Shown: positions 9,085-18,504, counted from the stretch's first letter. The stretch is 64,000 nt of DNA from Anabaena lutea FACHB-196 (GCF_014698305.1 NZ_JACJST010000022.1:1-64000); one strand, 5' to 3'. The notes: generated by a model from the letters alone, not told the origin. Numbers and translations are program-made.

Positions 9085-10152
9085 GTGCTAAATTTGTCTC
9101 AAAATGGGTGTTCTGTGTGGGTTGCTTCCTCGACCAAATTGGCTCTAACACCAACTGCTGTTGCCCTTGGAAAATTTGATGGTGTTCATCTTGGTCATCA
9201 AAAGGTAATTCAACCAGTTTTGCAGTCAGTTGGGAATGAAGAGGGGTGGGGAGATGGGGAGAAATTACCAGAAAACTCACCCCAAAAACCTACATACTCA
9301 ACAGTTGTCACCTTTCATCCCCATCCACATGAGTTTTTTACAGGCCAACCCCGTGCTTTGTTAACACCGCTGGATGAAAAAGTTCAACAGTTGCGATCGC
9401 TTGGGGTAGAACAACTGGTATTATTGCCCTTCGATAAAGAACTATCAGCCCTATCACCTGAAGAATTCGTAGAAAAAATCCTTGTCCAACAACTGCAATG
9501 TCAACGAATCAGCGTTGGTCAGGATTTCTGTTTTGGTCAAAAGCGCACGGGTACTGCCCAGGATTTGCAAATACTCGCAGCCAAGTACAAAATACCCGTA
9601 ACCATCGTTCCCATCCAAACTGATACCAACGATTTACCCGCAAATGGTAAAAGCGTTAATAATACTTCGAGTGAAGACCATCGGATTAGCACTTCATTGA
9701 TTCGCCAAACTTTGCAAGAAGGCGATATTCAACGGGCAACTCGCTTATTAGGCAGACCCTACACCCTGACGGGATTAGTTATCCCAGGTCAACATTTGGG
9801 TAAAACCATCGGCTTTCCTACCGCTAACCTCCAACTACCAAAAGACAAATTTTTACCCCGTCAAGGAGTTTATGCAGTTCGGGTTATCATCCTCAGCGAA
9901 ACGTCAGATACACCTCCGACTCAGAACTTAGGTGTAATGAATATCGGCAATCGCCCCACTGTCAACGGTACTGATTCCTCGGTAGAAGTACATTTGTTAG
10001 ATTTGTCTACTGATTTATACGGTAAAAACCTAGTTGTGCAACTAGTAAAATTTTTGCGTCCTGAACAAAAATTCCCTTCTCTAGAAGCCCTAAAAAGCCA
10101 AATTCAACTTGACTGCACCGTAGCCAGAGAAATTTTGAGTAGAGAATGCTGA
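9085..10152 (+). CDS. ribF: Bifunctional riboflavin kinase/FAD synthetase
   Basis: RibF phosphorylates riboflavin to FMN and adenylates FMN to FAD. The N-terminal nucleotidyltransferase shows GKFDGVHLGHQKVI (HxGH) and later the ISTSLIRQTL motif; the C-terminal kinase begins around TGLVIPGQHLGKTIGFPTANL and ends VQLVKFLRPEQKF. The start codon is GTG at 9085. Between the HxGH motif and TFHPHPHEFF the protein carries a spacer (EEGWGDGEKLPENS) whose DNA, around 9240-9262, is a heptanucleotide-type repeat like those of the intergenic regions, inserted in frame. Length (355) is slightly above typical for that reason. Confidence 0.95.
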   Translation: MLNLSQNGCSVWVASSTKLALTPTAVALGKFDGVHLGHQKVIQPVLQSVGNEEGWGDGEKLPENSPQKPTYSTVVTFHPHPHEFFTGQPRALLTPLDEKVQQLRSLGVEQLVLLPFDKELSALSPEEFVEKILVQQLQCQRISVGQDFCFGQKRTGTAQDLQILAAKYKIPVTIVPIQTDTNDLPANGKSVNNTSSEDHRISTSLIRQTLQEGDIQRATRLLGRPYTLTGLVIPGQHLGKTIGFPTANLQLPKDKFLPRQGVYAVRVIILSETSDTPPTQNLGVMNIGNRPTVNGTDSSVEVHLLDLSTDLYGKNLVVQLVKFLRPEQKFPSLEALKSQIQLDCTVAREILSREC

Positions 10153-10187
10153 ATTGGGAATGTTAATAGGGAACACTGTATATAGAA

Positions 10188-10220
10188 GAAGGTGACAGGT
10201 GACAGGTTACAGGTGACAGT
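10188..10220. repeat. Short tandem heptanucleotide repeat (GGTGACA)
   Basis: About four imperfect copies of ggtgaca/ggttaca occur in tandem just after ribF. This is a short tandemly repeated (STRR) array of the kind typical of heterocystous cyanobacteria. Confidence 0.8.
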
Positions 10221-10254
10221 GAAGAGGAAATAGGTAAGAAGTAATATGTTATTC

Positions 10255-10301
10255 TCCCAACCTCCCAACCTCCCAACCTCCCAACCTCCCAACCTCCCAA
10301 C
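10255..10301. repeat. Tandem octanucleotide repeat (TCCCAACC)x5
   Basis: Five exact copies of tcccaacc run from 10255 to 10294, followed by a decayed copy. The array lies in the short ribF-moxR spacer and ends about 28 bases before the next start codon. Confidence 0.9.
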
Positions 10302-10328
10302 CTCCCCAGTCCCTAATACCTAGTGAGC

Positions 10329-11237
10329 ATGAGAGAAAAAATTGACGCTTTAACACAAAATCTGGCTCGTACCATTGTTGGCAAAAATGAAGCAATACGC
10401 TTAGTGCTAGTTGCTTTGCTGGGTGGTGGTCATGCCCTTCTAGAAGATGTCCCTGGAGTTGGTAAAACCCTGCTTGCCAAATCTCTAGCGCGATCGCTTG
10501 ATGGTAAATTTCAAAGGATACAATGTACCCCCGATTTACTACCAACGGACATCACCGGCACTAACATTTGGAACCCAAAAAGCGGCGAATTTACTTTTCT
10601 CCCTGGGCCAGTATTTGCCAATGTCCTGCTATCTGATGAAATCAACCGTGCCACCCCGCGTACTCAGTCAGCTTTACTAGAAGTAATGGAAGAGTATCAA
10701 GTCACAGTTGATGGTGTCTCTCGTCCCGTTCCTCAGCCTTTCTTTGTCATTGCTACCCAGAACCCCATCGAGTACCAAGGCACATTTCCCCTGCCAGAAG
10801 CACAAATGGATCGGTTTATGCTGTCCTTGAGTTTAGGCTATCCCTCAGAGTCAGAAGAACTGCAAATGCTGCAAACTATCCAGCAGCGTCTTCAAGTTGA
10901 TGATGTGCAGCCTTGTATTACCTTGGCAGAAGTAGCTCAATTACGCCAACTTTGTTCTCAGGTACAAGTTGAACCCTCCTTGCAACAATACATCCTGGAA
11001 TTAGTGCGGACAACCCGACAGGATGAAGAAATCACTCTCGGCGTTAGTCCTCGTGGTAGTGTGGCATTACAAAAAGCTACCCAAGCACTAGCTTTTATCT
11101 CCGGCAGAGATTACGCTCTTCCTGATGATGTCAAGTTTCTTGCGCCTTATGTTTTGTGTCATCGCCTCATTCCTAGAGGTGGACGCAATGCTAAAACTGT
11201 GGTGGATAGGTTATTGCGATCTGTGGCGATTCCGTAA
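10329..11237 (+). CDS. MoxR-family AAA+ ATPase
   Basis: A 302-residue MoxR ATPase. Walker A is GVGKT within LLEDVPGVGKTLLAKSLA, Walker B is LLSDEINRA, sensor 1 is VIATQNPIEYQGT, and the arginine-finger region is PLPEAQMDRF. The C-terminal lid contains SPRGSVALQKA. MoxR proteins act as chaperones that mature metal-containing or envelope complexes, usually beside DUF58 and von Willebrand A proteins; neither is adjacent here. The ATG at 10329 is preferred over an in-frame GTG at 10323 because family members start MREKI. Confidence 0.9.
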   Translation: MREKIDALTQNLARTIVGKNEAIRLVLVALLGGGHALLEDVPGVGKTLLAKSLARSLDGKFQRIQCTPDLLPTDITGTNIWNPKSGEFTFLPGPVFANVLLSDEINRATPRTQSALLEVMEEYQVTVDGVSRPVPQPFFVIATQNPIEYQGTFPLPEAQMDRFMLSLSLGYPSESEELQMLQTIQQRLQVDDVQPCITLAEVAQLRQLCSQVQVEPSLQQYILELVRTTRQDEEITLGVSPRGSVALQKATQALAFISGRDYALPDDVKFLAPYVLCHRLIPRGGRNAKTVVDRLLRSVAIP

Positions 11238-11383
11238 TTTTAAAAAGGTTAATAAATGTATCCAAAACTGCTGGCTTGTCTTGCTGAGGTGATTTTCCTT
11301 GATAAACAAGTCAGCGATGGGTAGCATCTAATAAATTCGTTTTGGTACATTGATTGTAGAATATAAAAAAAGAAATTTGAATT

Positions 11384-12064
11384 ATGCAGAAAATTATTAT
11401 CAAAAACTTTGGTGCAATTCAAAATGCAGAAATTGAAGTCAAGAAAATATTAGTTTTGATTGGTGAGCAAGCTAGTGGTAAAAGCACTAAGGAACATCTA
11501 TCAAATACTTTCCCTAAGTTTCCTGATCTTCTACAAATAGAATTGAGAGAAGAGTTTTCAGTCACAGACTATAAAGGACAATCTTTCATTATCATCAGTA
11601 TTCAATTGGACGATAATACCTTTACTATTAAACTCAATGATATTGAAACTATTGTAGAAGAATTTGATAGCAATAAATTATTTAATGTCAGCAATGATAC
11701 GAGGATTGGCTTTATTCCTATTGATGGAAAACAAGGACTTTTGGGATTTGGTGATTCTCATTGCGATTTTGTCTTTTTTGATGAAACAGATTTTTGTTTT
11801 GTAGAGTTTAAATTGAATGCAACTAGTGAGAGAAAGGTAAACAAGAATAGGGTAGACGCTATTGGGCAATTAAAAAATACTATTAATTTATTTGATGATA
11901 AGTTAGAAAAAAATTACGCAGGGTTAAATTTAGAAGCTTATGTTTGTACTCCTGAATTTTACAAATACCCAAGATTCAATTCAAGTTGGCAAGAATTGGC
12001 AGAAGAGTTTTTAGAGGAAAATGGTATTCCACTTTTTGAAAGAAATTATAAAACCTGCCAATAA
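11384..12064 (+). CDS. Chimeric ORF: truncated AAA-ATPase N-terminus joined to a PD-(D/E)XK-like protein
   Basis: Residues 1-35 are a clean AAA/OLD-type ATPase start: MQKIIIKNFGAIQNAEIEV followed by Walker A GEQASGKST. Directly after the GKST the ATPase stops; no Walker B, signature or sensor follows. From residue 36 the protein is different: an unrecognised segment, then residues ~118-145 with CDFVFFDET and VEFKLN, a D...ExK pattern of restriction-endonuclease-like nucleases. The simplest reading is a deletion that removed most of an ATPase gene and the start of its downstream neighbour, joining them in frame. Whether it is expressed or functional is unknown. Confidence 0.55.
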   Translation: MQKIIIKNFGAIQNAEIEVKKILVLIGEQASGKSTKEHLSNTFPKFPDLLQIELREEFSVTDYKGQSFIIISIQLDDNTFTIKLNDIETIVEEFDSNKLFNVSNDTRIGFIPIDGKQGLLGFGDSHCDFVFFDETDFCFVEFKLNATSERKVNKNRVDAIGQLKNTINLFDDKLEKNYAGLNLEAYVCTPEFYKYPRFNSSWQELAEEFLEENGIPLFERNYKTCQ

Positions 12065-12190
12065 CACATCATGCAACAAATTTTTATAAAACCTGTCTAA
12101 ACATCAGGTGGTCACAGATTTCTCAATGAAGAGCTTTTTAGTTTAATAGATACAAGAAAATACAATATTTACGCTAAAGTAACTAAATTG

Positions 12191-12730
12191 ATGTTAAATA
12201 CAATTAAGCGCAAATCATCCCATCCAAGACTGAAACGCCAACTGCTGATTGTGATGCTAGTCATTTTTGGTTGGAGTATAGCCATAGGATTTATACTAGG
12301 TTTAGCCACCAGCACCCACGCAGCTAACCCTCCATCATCCCTTGGCACTGTTGACGTAGTGCCGGCACAATACCAACTAGGGCAAGAATTATATCTAGAA
12401 AACTGTGCTACCTGTCACATCGGCATACCACCAGCGGTTTTTCCCACCCAAACATGGAAAAATATCCTCCAAGATTCCCAGCACTATGGTGTACAGATTA
12501 AGCCTTTAGTAGATCCACCGCGCATTTTAGTGTGGAAGTACCTTTCTACTTTCTCTCGTCTTCACCTCCAAGATGACTCAACACCCTATCGCCTCAATGA
12601 GTCCCGTTATTTCAAAGCTTTACATCCTGGTGTTAAATTACAACAACCTGTAAACATGAACGGTTGCGTCAGTTGTCATCTTGGTGCTGTTAAGTATGAC
12701 TTCCGCAGCCTGACACCAGAGTGGAAGTAG
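12191..12730 (+). CDS. Exported diheme c-type cytochrome
   Basis: A 179-residue protein. The N-terminus has a basic stretch, a hydrophobic segment (LLIVMLVIFGWSIAIGFILG) and a THAAN cleavage region, so it is exported or membrane-anchored on the lumen/periplasm side. Two covalent haem sites are visible: CATCH in the first half and CVSCH close to the C-terminus, matching bacterial diheme cytochromes. The electron partner is unknown. The ATG at 12191 directly follows an in-frame TTG; I chose the ATG. A strong terminator stands 230 bases downstream, past a repeat array. Confidence 0.85.
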   Translation: MLNTIKRKSSHPRLKRQLLIVMLVIFGWSIAIGFILGLATSTHAANPPSSLGTVDVVPAQYQLGQELYLENCATCHIGIPPAVFPTQTWKNILQDSQHYGVQIKPLVDPPRILVWKYLSTFSRLHLQDDSTPYRLNESRYFKALHPGVKLQQPVNMNGCVSCHLGAVKYDFRSLTPEWK

Positions 12731-12910
12731 GGATTAGAGACACGGGGACGCGGAGATGGGGAGATGGGGAGAGGCGGAGATGGGGAGAGGCGGAGAAATA
12801 ATTACCTACTGCCTTCTGCCTTCTGCCTACTGCCTTCTGCCTTCTGCCTTCTGCCTTCTGCCTCCTGCCTCCTGCCTCCTGCCTCCTGCCTTCTGCCTCC
12901 AATGCCCCTT
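12731..12910. repeat. STRR heptanucleotide arrays (GGGAGAT and TGCCTTC types)
   Basis: Bases 12740-12795 carry ggggaga(t) and aggcgga-type units. Bases 12805-12903 carry about fourteen units of tgccttc/tgcctcc/tgcctac. Both are typical heptanucleotide arrays. This and the following 12911-13126 stretch contain no gene. Confidence 0.9.
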
Positions 12911-12960
12911 CTAGCGGCAAAATGATACTATGAAGACAATTTAAAATAAGATATAAGTTA

Positions 12961-12998
12961 AAACCAATCATTGATTCAGGTGATTGGTTTGTTTTTAT
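12961..12998 (+). terminator. Strong intrinsic terminator upstream of secA
   Basis: A perfect 10-bp stem, AAACCAATCA (12961-12970) and TGATTGGTTT (12981-12990), with a 10-base loop, is followed by GTTTTTATT. It can end the cytochrome transcript, or a short RNA starting after the repeat array, before secA begins at 13127. Confidence 0.8.
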
Positions 12999-13126
12999 TC
13001 TGTTTTTGAGTTAATTCTGGTTTCTCAGCCATCCACAAGCAAAACGGCTGGGTTAGGTTAAATGTCTATAATCAAATAACCAAAGCTTTAATCTCCATCC
13101 CCCTTGATTTAGTTCTATAAACTGCC

Positions 13127-15916
13127 ATGCTAAAACTTTTGTTGGGCGATCCCAACGCTCGTAAGCTTAAAAAATACCAACCTTACATTACAGAAATTAA
13201 CCTTTTAGAGGAAGAAATTAAGGCGCTCTCTGATGAAGAGTTAAAAGGTAAAACCGCTGAGTTTAAACAGCGTCTGGCTAAAGGCGAAACACTAGATGAT
13301 ATCTTACCTGAAGCTTTTGCCCTTGTCCGGGAGTCGGGACGACGAGTGCTGGGGTTACGGCACTTTGACGTGCAACTATTAGGCGGAATCATTCTCCACA
13401 CTGGGCAAATCGCCGAAATGAAAACCGGTGAGGGTAAAACTCTGGTTGCTACCTTACCGAGTTATTTAAATGCTCTAACTGGTCAAGGTGTACACGTTAT
13501 TACCGTTAATGATTACCTGGCACGTCGGGACGCGGAATGGATGGGTCAGGTACACCGGTTTTTGGGGTTAAGTGTGGGGCTAATTCAGTCCACCATGACC
13601 CCTAGTGAACGCCAAAAAAACTATGCTTGTGATATTACTTATGTCACCAACAGCGAGATAGGCTTTGACTATCTGCGGGATAATATGGCGACATCGATGG
13701 CCGATGTGGTACAACGCCCGTTTAATTATTGCGTCATTGATGAAGTAGACTCGATTTTAGTTGATGAGGCGCGGACACCGCTGATTATTTCTGGACAGGT
13801 GGAAAGACCGACAGAAAAGTACTTGAAAGCAGCAGAAATCGCTTTTACACTCAAAAAAGATGAGCATTACGAAGTCAATGAAAAGGATCGTAACGTTCTG
13901 TTGAGTGATGAAGGCTTTGCCGAAGCAGAAAATCTTTTGGGTGTGACAGATTTGTTTGACCCAGAAGACCCTTGGGCGCATTTTGTGTTTAATGCGATTA
14001 AGGCTAAGGAGTTGTTCCTCAAGGATGTGAATTATATTGTCCGTAATGACGAAGTTGTTATTGTCGATGAATTTACAGGTCGGGTGCTAACGGGACGACG
14101 CTGGAGTGATGGTTTGCACCAAGCGGTTGAAGCGAAAGAACGCGTAGAAATTCAGCCAGAAACCCAAACTTTAGCCACAATTACCTATCAAAACCTGTTT
14201 TTGCTGTATCCCAAGTTGGGGGGGATGACGGGAACGGCAAAAACGGAAGAAGTCGAGTTTGAAAAGATTTACAAACGGGAAGTAACTATTATTCCCACCA
14301 ATCGAGTGAGAAGACGGGAAGACCTGTCTGATATGGTATTTAAGACTGAAGCAGGTAAATGGGGTGCGATCGCTAGAGAATGCGCCGAAATGCACCAAAA
14401 TGGTAGACCTGTGTTAGTGGGAACCACCAGCGTTGAAAAATCTGAACTTCTCAGCCGACTCCTGAAGGAAATGAATATTCCCCATGAGTTACTCAACGCT
14501 AGACCAGAAAACGTGGAACGGGAAGCAGAAATTGTCGCCCAAGCCGGACGCAGGGGTGCTGTAACTATTGCCACAAACATGGCAGGAAGAGGTACGGATA
14601 TTATTCTCGGTGGTAACTCCGAGTATATGGCGCGGTTGAAGTTGCGAGAATACTTTATGCCCCGCATCGTCAGCCCAGAAGATGAAGATAGTTTTGGGAT
14701 GCAAAGGGCTTCTGGGCTACCTATGGGTCATGGTAGTGGACAAGGTTTTGCGCCTGGTAAAAAAGTGAAAACTTGGCGGGCTTCCCCGGAAATTTTCCCT
14801 ACCCAGTTGACAAAGGAGACAGAACAGCTTTTAAAAGAAGCGGTGGAAGTGGCTGTAAAATCTTACGGTGAGCGCAGTTTACCGGAATTGGAAGCAGAAG
14901 AAAAGGTAGCTGTAGCGGCGGAAAAAGCACCTACTGATGACCTGGTAATTCAGAAATTGCGGTCAGCTTACCAAAGCATTAAGAAGGAGTATGAAGTATT
15001 CACTAGCAGCGAACATGATGATGTGGTGAATAGAGGCGGTCTGCACGTGATTGGTACAGAACGCCATGAATCGCGCCGCATTGATAACCAATTGCGTGGA
15101 CGGGCGGGAAGACAAGGCGACCCCGGAACGACAAGATTCTTCCTCAGCTTAGAGGATAACTTATTACGGATCTTTGGGGGCGATCGCGTTGCCGGCTTGA
15201 TGAATGCTTTCCAAGTAGAGGAAGATATGCCTATTGAGTCGGGGATGTTAACCCGCAGTTTGGAAGGCGCACAGAAGAAAGTTGAGACTTATTACTACGA
15301 CATCCGTAAGCAGGTGTTTGAGTATGACGAGGTGATGAATAACCAGCGTCGTGCTATCTATGCGGAACGTCGGCGAGTGTTGGAAGGTCAAGATTTGAAG
15401 GAACAGGTCATTAAATACGCTGAAAAAACGATGGATGACATCGTTGATTATTACATCAACCCTGACTTACCTTCGGAAGAATGGGAGTTGGATAAGTTGG
15501 TGGATAAGGTGAAGGAGTTTGTTTACCTGTTGGCTGATATGCAGTCAAGTCAGTTGGAGGATATGGGGGTTTTAGAAATTAAAGCTTTCCTCCATGAACA
15601 AGCGCGTATTGCCTATGATATGAAGGAAGCGCAAATTGACCAAATTCAACCGGGTTTGATGCGTCAAGCGGAACGGTTCTTTATTTTGCAACGCATAGAT
15701 ACTTTGTGGCGTGAACATCTGCAACAAATGGATGCTTTGCGTGAGTCGGTTGGTTTGCGTGGTTATGGTCAGAAAGACCCGCTGATTGAGTATAAGAGTG
15801 AGGGTTATGAGTTGTTCTTGGATATGATGGTGAATATCCGCCGTGATGTGGTTTATTCGCTGTTTATGTTCCAGCCTCAGCCTCAGCCAACGGTGCAGAC
15901 TTCGGAAATGGTTTAA
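13127..15916 (+). CDS. secA: Preprotein translocase ATPase SecA
   Basis: A 929-residue SecA, the motor that pushes unfolded precursors through SecYEG at the cytoplasmic and thylakoid membranes. Nucleotide-binding domain 1 has GEGKT (101-105) and [20 protein letters not shown]. The preprotein cross-linking domain follows, then NBD2 with [10 protein letters not shown] and [13 protein letters not shown], and a helical scaffold ending in [20 protein letters not shown]. The zinc-binding cysteine tail of proteobacterial SecA is absent, as in other cyanobacteria. The ATG gives the conserved [10 protein letters not shown] start. A terminator follows 18 bases after the stop. Confidence 0.98.
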   Translation: MLKLLLGDPNARKLKKYQPYITEINLLEEEIKALSDEELKGKTAEFKQRLAKGETLDDILPEAFALVRESGRRVLGLRHFDVQLLGGIILHTGQIAEMKTGEGKTLVATLPSYLNALTGQGVHVITVNDYLARRDAEWMGQVHRFLGLSVGLIQSTMTPSERQKNYACDITYVTNSEIGFDYLRDNMATSMADVVQRPFNYCVIDEVDSILVDEARTPLIISGQVERPTEKYLKAAEIAFTLKKDEHYEVNEKDRNVLLSDEGFAEAENLLGVTDLFDPEDPWAHFVFNAIKAKELFLKDVNYIVRNDEVVIVDEFTGRVLTGRRWSDGLHQAVEAKERVEIQPETQTLATITYQNLFLLYPKLGGMTGTAKTEEVEFEKIYKREVTIIPTNRVRRREDLSDMVFKTEAGKWGAIARECAEMHQNGRPVLVGTTSVEKSELLSRLLKEMNIPHELLNARPENVEREAEIVAQAGRRGAVTIATNMAGRGTDIILGGNSEYMARLKLREYFMPRIVSPEDEDSFGMQRASGLPMGHGSGQGFAPGKKVKTWRASPEIFPTQLTKETEQLLKEAVEVAVKSYGERSLPELEAEEKVAVAAEKAPTDDLVIQKLRSAYQSIKKEYEVFTSSEHDDVVNRGGLHVIGTERHESRRIDNQLRGRAGRQGDPGTTRFFLSLEDNLLRIFGGDRVAGLMNAFQVEEDMPIESGMLTRSLEGAQKKVETYYYDIRKQVFEYDEVMNNQRRAIYAERRRVLEGQDLKEQVIKYAEKTMDDIVDYYINPDLPSEEWELDKLVDKVKEFVYLLADMQSSQLEDMGVLEIKAFLHEQARIAYDMKEAQIDQIQPGLMRQAERFFILQRIDTLWREHLQQMDALRESVGLRGYGQKDPLIEYKSEGYELFLDMMVNIRRDVVYSLFMFQPQPQPTVQTSEMV

Positions 15917-15933
15917 GAGTTTTTTCACGCAGA

Positions 15934-15970
15934 GACGCAGAGGCGCAGAGAGTTTCTTTCTGCGTCTTTT
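15934..15970 (+). terminator. Intrinsic terminator of secA
   Basis: GACGCAGA (15934-15941) pairs with TCTGCGTC (15959-15966) over a 17-base loop, followed by TTTT. The arms match the common 'acgcagag' dispersed repeat of these genomes, which here doubles as a terminator. Confidence 0.7.
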
Positions 15971-16136
15971 GTTTTAGGAGGAATGAACCACGAAGGGACG
16001 AAGGACACGAAGGAAGAGGAGGAAGAAGAGAGTTTTTGTGTAAAGGAATTCAGGCAACCTGTTATTTTTTAGACATTGGCTATAATATGAAAAATAAGCT
16101 ATTAGGCATTAGTCACTAACTTAAAAAATTAATAAT

Positions 16137-17009
16137 ATGGTTAATCGGCAGTATTATTCAGCACGTACAGGTAAAAATGTAGATGCGATTCGTTTCGATT
16201 TACCGATGCTTCGTCGTTTATTTCGAGACATATTTTTGGCATTTACATCCAACGATTATTTTCAAGAGGCTTTTGGCTATTACTGCGTAAATGCGGGAGA
16301 AGTACCAGGTCAATTAGGTACTGATATTGAAGCTCAAATGTTTAAGAGTTTGCGAAAGTCTAATTTATGGCCAATCCAAGATAAATGCTTAGACTATACT
16401 GAAGATGATTTATTTGATGTAATAGAATTATTACACGATTGGATATCCAAGCCTATAGATGGATTTCATCATACGTGGAATGATTGTGGTTGGCACTACA
16501 ATATATTTGATAAACAAGCAGGACAAAAAGAATTTCGAGATCAGATCAATTATATTCTTTGCGACTATCAAGATGGTTATGAGCTTTCTGATAAGGGTGA
16601 AATTTTAAAACAAGCAGAAGAAGGACTAGATTTACTTTTTGAAGCAGATTTACCTACCTATGATCCAGAAAATGTTGAAAAAAGAGTAGAAGCAGCAATC
16701 AGCAAATTTAGGAGCTATCGTTCAACTCTTAATGATAAACATGATGCTATTAGAGAATTAACAAATGTTTTAGAATTTATTAGACCTAAACTTAAAGAAA
16801 TAATTGCTCGAAAAGACGAAGACGATTTATTTAATATAGCTAATAATTTTGGTATTCGGCATCACAATGACAAACAAAAAACTGATTATGATAAAGAAGT
16901 GTGGTATAATTGGATGTTTTCTTACTATTTAGCAACTATTCATGGATGTATAAGGTTAATGAAGAAACCAGACACCAAAAACAATAATAACTCTAATTCA
17001 GACTATTAA
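16137..17009 (+). CDS. Hypothetical protein, possibly HEPN/abortive-infection-like
   Basis: A 290-residue soluble protein with no signal or membrane segment. Not recognised with confidence. The first ~170 residues are tryptophan- and aspartate-rich (LLHDWISKPIDGFHHTW). The C-terminal ~110 residues are helical and end with NNFGIRHHNDKQ followed by a long amphipathic helix (VWYNWMFSYYLATIHGCIRL). That final layout resembles the C-terminal helical domains of abortive-infection proteins of the HEPN type, though the strict R-x4-6-H motif is not met. A TATAAT lies at 16081-16086. AT-rich base use and its neighbourhood suggest acquired DNA. Confidence 0.4.
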   Translation: MVNRQYYSARTGKNVDAIRFDLPMLRRLFRDIFLAFTSNDYFQEAFGYYCVNAGEVPGQLGTDIEAQMFKSLRKSNLWPIQDKCLDYTEDDLFDVIELLHDWISKPIDGFHHTWNDCGWHYNIFDKQAGQKEFRDQINYILCDYQDGYELSDKGEILKQAEEGLDLLFEADLPTYDPENVEKRVEAAISKFRSYRSTLNDKHDAIRELTNVLEFIRPKLKEIIARKDEDDLFNIANNFGIRHHNDKQKTDYDKEVWYNWMFSYYLATIHGCIRLMKKPDTKNNNNSNSDY

Positions 17010-17027
17010 TAGCATGGTAGCAAACTT

Positions 17028-17972
17028 TCATTTTAATTTTGGAGTAACACACCTTTCTAAAAGTTTGTTTGTCTCTCCAAGTAAATTATAACTAATAATA
17101 CGTGCTGTTATTGCCCCATCTAAATTATCAGCAAAATATGAAGAATGGGCATCTTCAGCAGCAATAACCATTGCCATATCTGATTGACCCATATTTCTTA
17201 ATGTTAGTTCAGTTCCATTTGCATCTTGCCAAACATACTGGTCAAAAAATAGTAAATCAGAACTTATTTCATTTTCTATAGCAGCTTTTAAAGGATAAGC
17301 AATTAAATCAGATGAATGGATAATATTTACCCATTTGAGTTGATAACTATTACCAGAATTTTTACTACTAGATTTATCTATAATAGAATTAACAATAGAA
17401 AAATCAATATCTAGCATTTCTTTGAGGAATAACAAAGGAGAACCTAACGTAGTAATGCTGACTAAATCTAGTCTGTGTAGTTTATCTCGAAACTGTAAAA
17501 CGGAGTCATCATTAGAAATAATATCTGAAAAAAGAATATCCCAAAGAATTAAACTACCTAAAGAATGAGCAATGAAATGAATTTGAGTTTCTTTAGGGTG
17601 GTCTTGGATAAATTGGTTAAATTCCTCAAATATCCGTTTACGAATAAGTTGACCACGTTTAGGATTTTGATAAATTAAGAAATCTCCTAGAAAATTACTA
17701 ATTAATTCCTTTCTTCTACATCTATATCTGTAAATATCATCTTGCCAAGATTTATATTCTGGATGTTGCTTACAAGCTCTTGAATAATCTTTATCTATAT
17801 AATCAATAAGTTGATGTTTCTTATGGTTGAATAAATTTCCCCAATAGCTTGAATAAAAATATAGTGAAGTCTCAACTTTTGTTTTACGAACTTCCTTTTT
17901 GATATTTTTTATCAGTGCTTCAGCATAGGTAGACTTTTTTGTACTGACACCGTGAATAAAGAAGACGAGCAT
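17028..17972 (-). CDS. Alpha/beta-hydrolase-fold protein (lipase/esterase-like)
   Basis: A 314-residue protein that opens directly with the first strand and oxyanion region (MLVFFIHGVSTKK). The nucleophile elbow is AHSLGS with S137, and TLGSPLLFLKEM is the following strand. The C-terminal AHSSYF supplies a plausible catalytic histidine. A charged helical insertion lies at residues 50-115. There is no signal peptide, so it acts in the cytoplasm. It converges with the preceding hypothetical gene (18-base gap). Substrate unknown; such hydrolases occur in accessory and defence islands. Confidence 0.6.
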   Translation of the reverse strand: MLVFFIHGVSTKKSTYAEALIKNIKKEVRKTKVETSLYFYSSYWGNLFNHKKHQLIDYIDKDYSRACKQHPEYKSWQDDIYRYRCRRKELISNFLGDFLIYQNPKRGQLIRKRIFEEFNQFIQDHPKETQIHFIAHSLGSLILWDILFSDIISNDDSVLQFRDKLHRLDLVSITTLGSPLLFLKEMLDIDFSIVNSIIDKSSSKNSGNSYQLKWVNIIHSSDLIAYPLKAAIENEISSDLLFFDQYVWQDANGTELTLRNMGQSDMAMVIAAEDAHSSYFADNLDGAITARIISYNLLGETNKLLERCVTPKLK

Positions 17973-18002
17973 AGTAAAAGCAGCTTATTAAATATTATTC
18001 AA

Positions 18003-18218
18003 TCATAATAAAACATCATTGCCATTTTCTGCCATTTCTATAAATGCTTGTTCCCAACCTCTTCTTACTTGTTTAACTGGGCGAATAATGAAATGATTTC
18101 CTTGAACTTCTATTTCTACTTCTGAAGTAATACCGATTTGTTCTAACAGAGTTTTAGGAATAAAAACACCTTGCAAATCTCCGATTTTGACAATTTGGGT
18201 TTTAACAGTTTTGCCCAT
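18003..18218 (-). CDS. AbrB/MazE-type antitoxin (orphan)
   Basis: A 71-residue swapped-hairpin protein: KTQIVKIGDLQGVFIPKTLLEQIGI, then EVEIEVQGNHFIIRP and an acidic C-terminal tail for toxin binding. I start at the ATG at 18218; a GTG at 18245 would add nine residues. No MazF/PemK toxin gene is present on this strand, so it is an orphan. A mazF relic lies 270 bases away on the opposite strand beside a different antitoxin. It is divergent from the following 65-residue gene. Confidence 0.75.
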   Translation of the reverse strand: MGKTVKTQIVKIGDLQGVFIPKTLLEQIGITSEVEIEVQGNHFIIRPVKQVRRGWEQAFIEMAENGNDVLL

Positions 18219-18306
18219 TGTATGTGATTGAGTAAATATATTCACAATCTTAACACAAAAATCTTATAATCATGTTATTCTATAAAAGTGTATGGAGAAA
18301 AAATCC

Positions 18307-18504
18307 ATGACTACTTTAGTGAAAGAATTATTAAGCACATTTGATAGTTTACCAGAATCAGAAAGACTAGAAATAGCTGTGGAAATTTTGAAACGAGTTA
18401 CAAATTTAGACTTTCCACCTTTATCTGATGACGATTTAGTGTGGAATGCTGAAGAAATTTTTTTAGAATTAGATCAACAAGAAACAGACTATGAGTACCC
18501 CTAG
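18307..18504 (+). CDS. Small antitoxin-like protein upstream of a mazF relic
   Basis: A 65-residue helical protein (VKELLSTFDSLPESERLEIA ... LDFPPLSDDDLVWNAEEIF) of the 'addiction module component' type. A GGAG at 18294-18297 sits nine bases before the ATG at 18307, which decides this start over the ATG at 18292. Its end overlaps by 14 bases the start of a decayed MazF-like reading frame, the layout of an antitoxin-toxin operon whose toxin was lost. Confidence 0.65.
   Translation: MTTLVKELLSTFDSLPESERLEIAVEILKRVTNLDFPPLSDDDLVWNAEEIFLELDQQETDYEYP

Noticed and set aside
10104-10545. Minus-strand frames with GWEVGRLG repeats
   Set aside because: They are translations of the TCCCAACC tandem array and of moxR antisense.
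12690-12971. 93-codon frame on the minus strand with [14 protein letters not shown] repeats
   Set aside because: It is the translation of the tgccttc heptamer array.
15572-15928. 118-codon frame antisense to the secA 3' end
   Set aside because: It is a shadow of conserved secA coding sequence.
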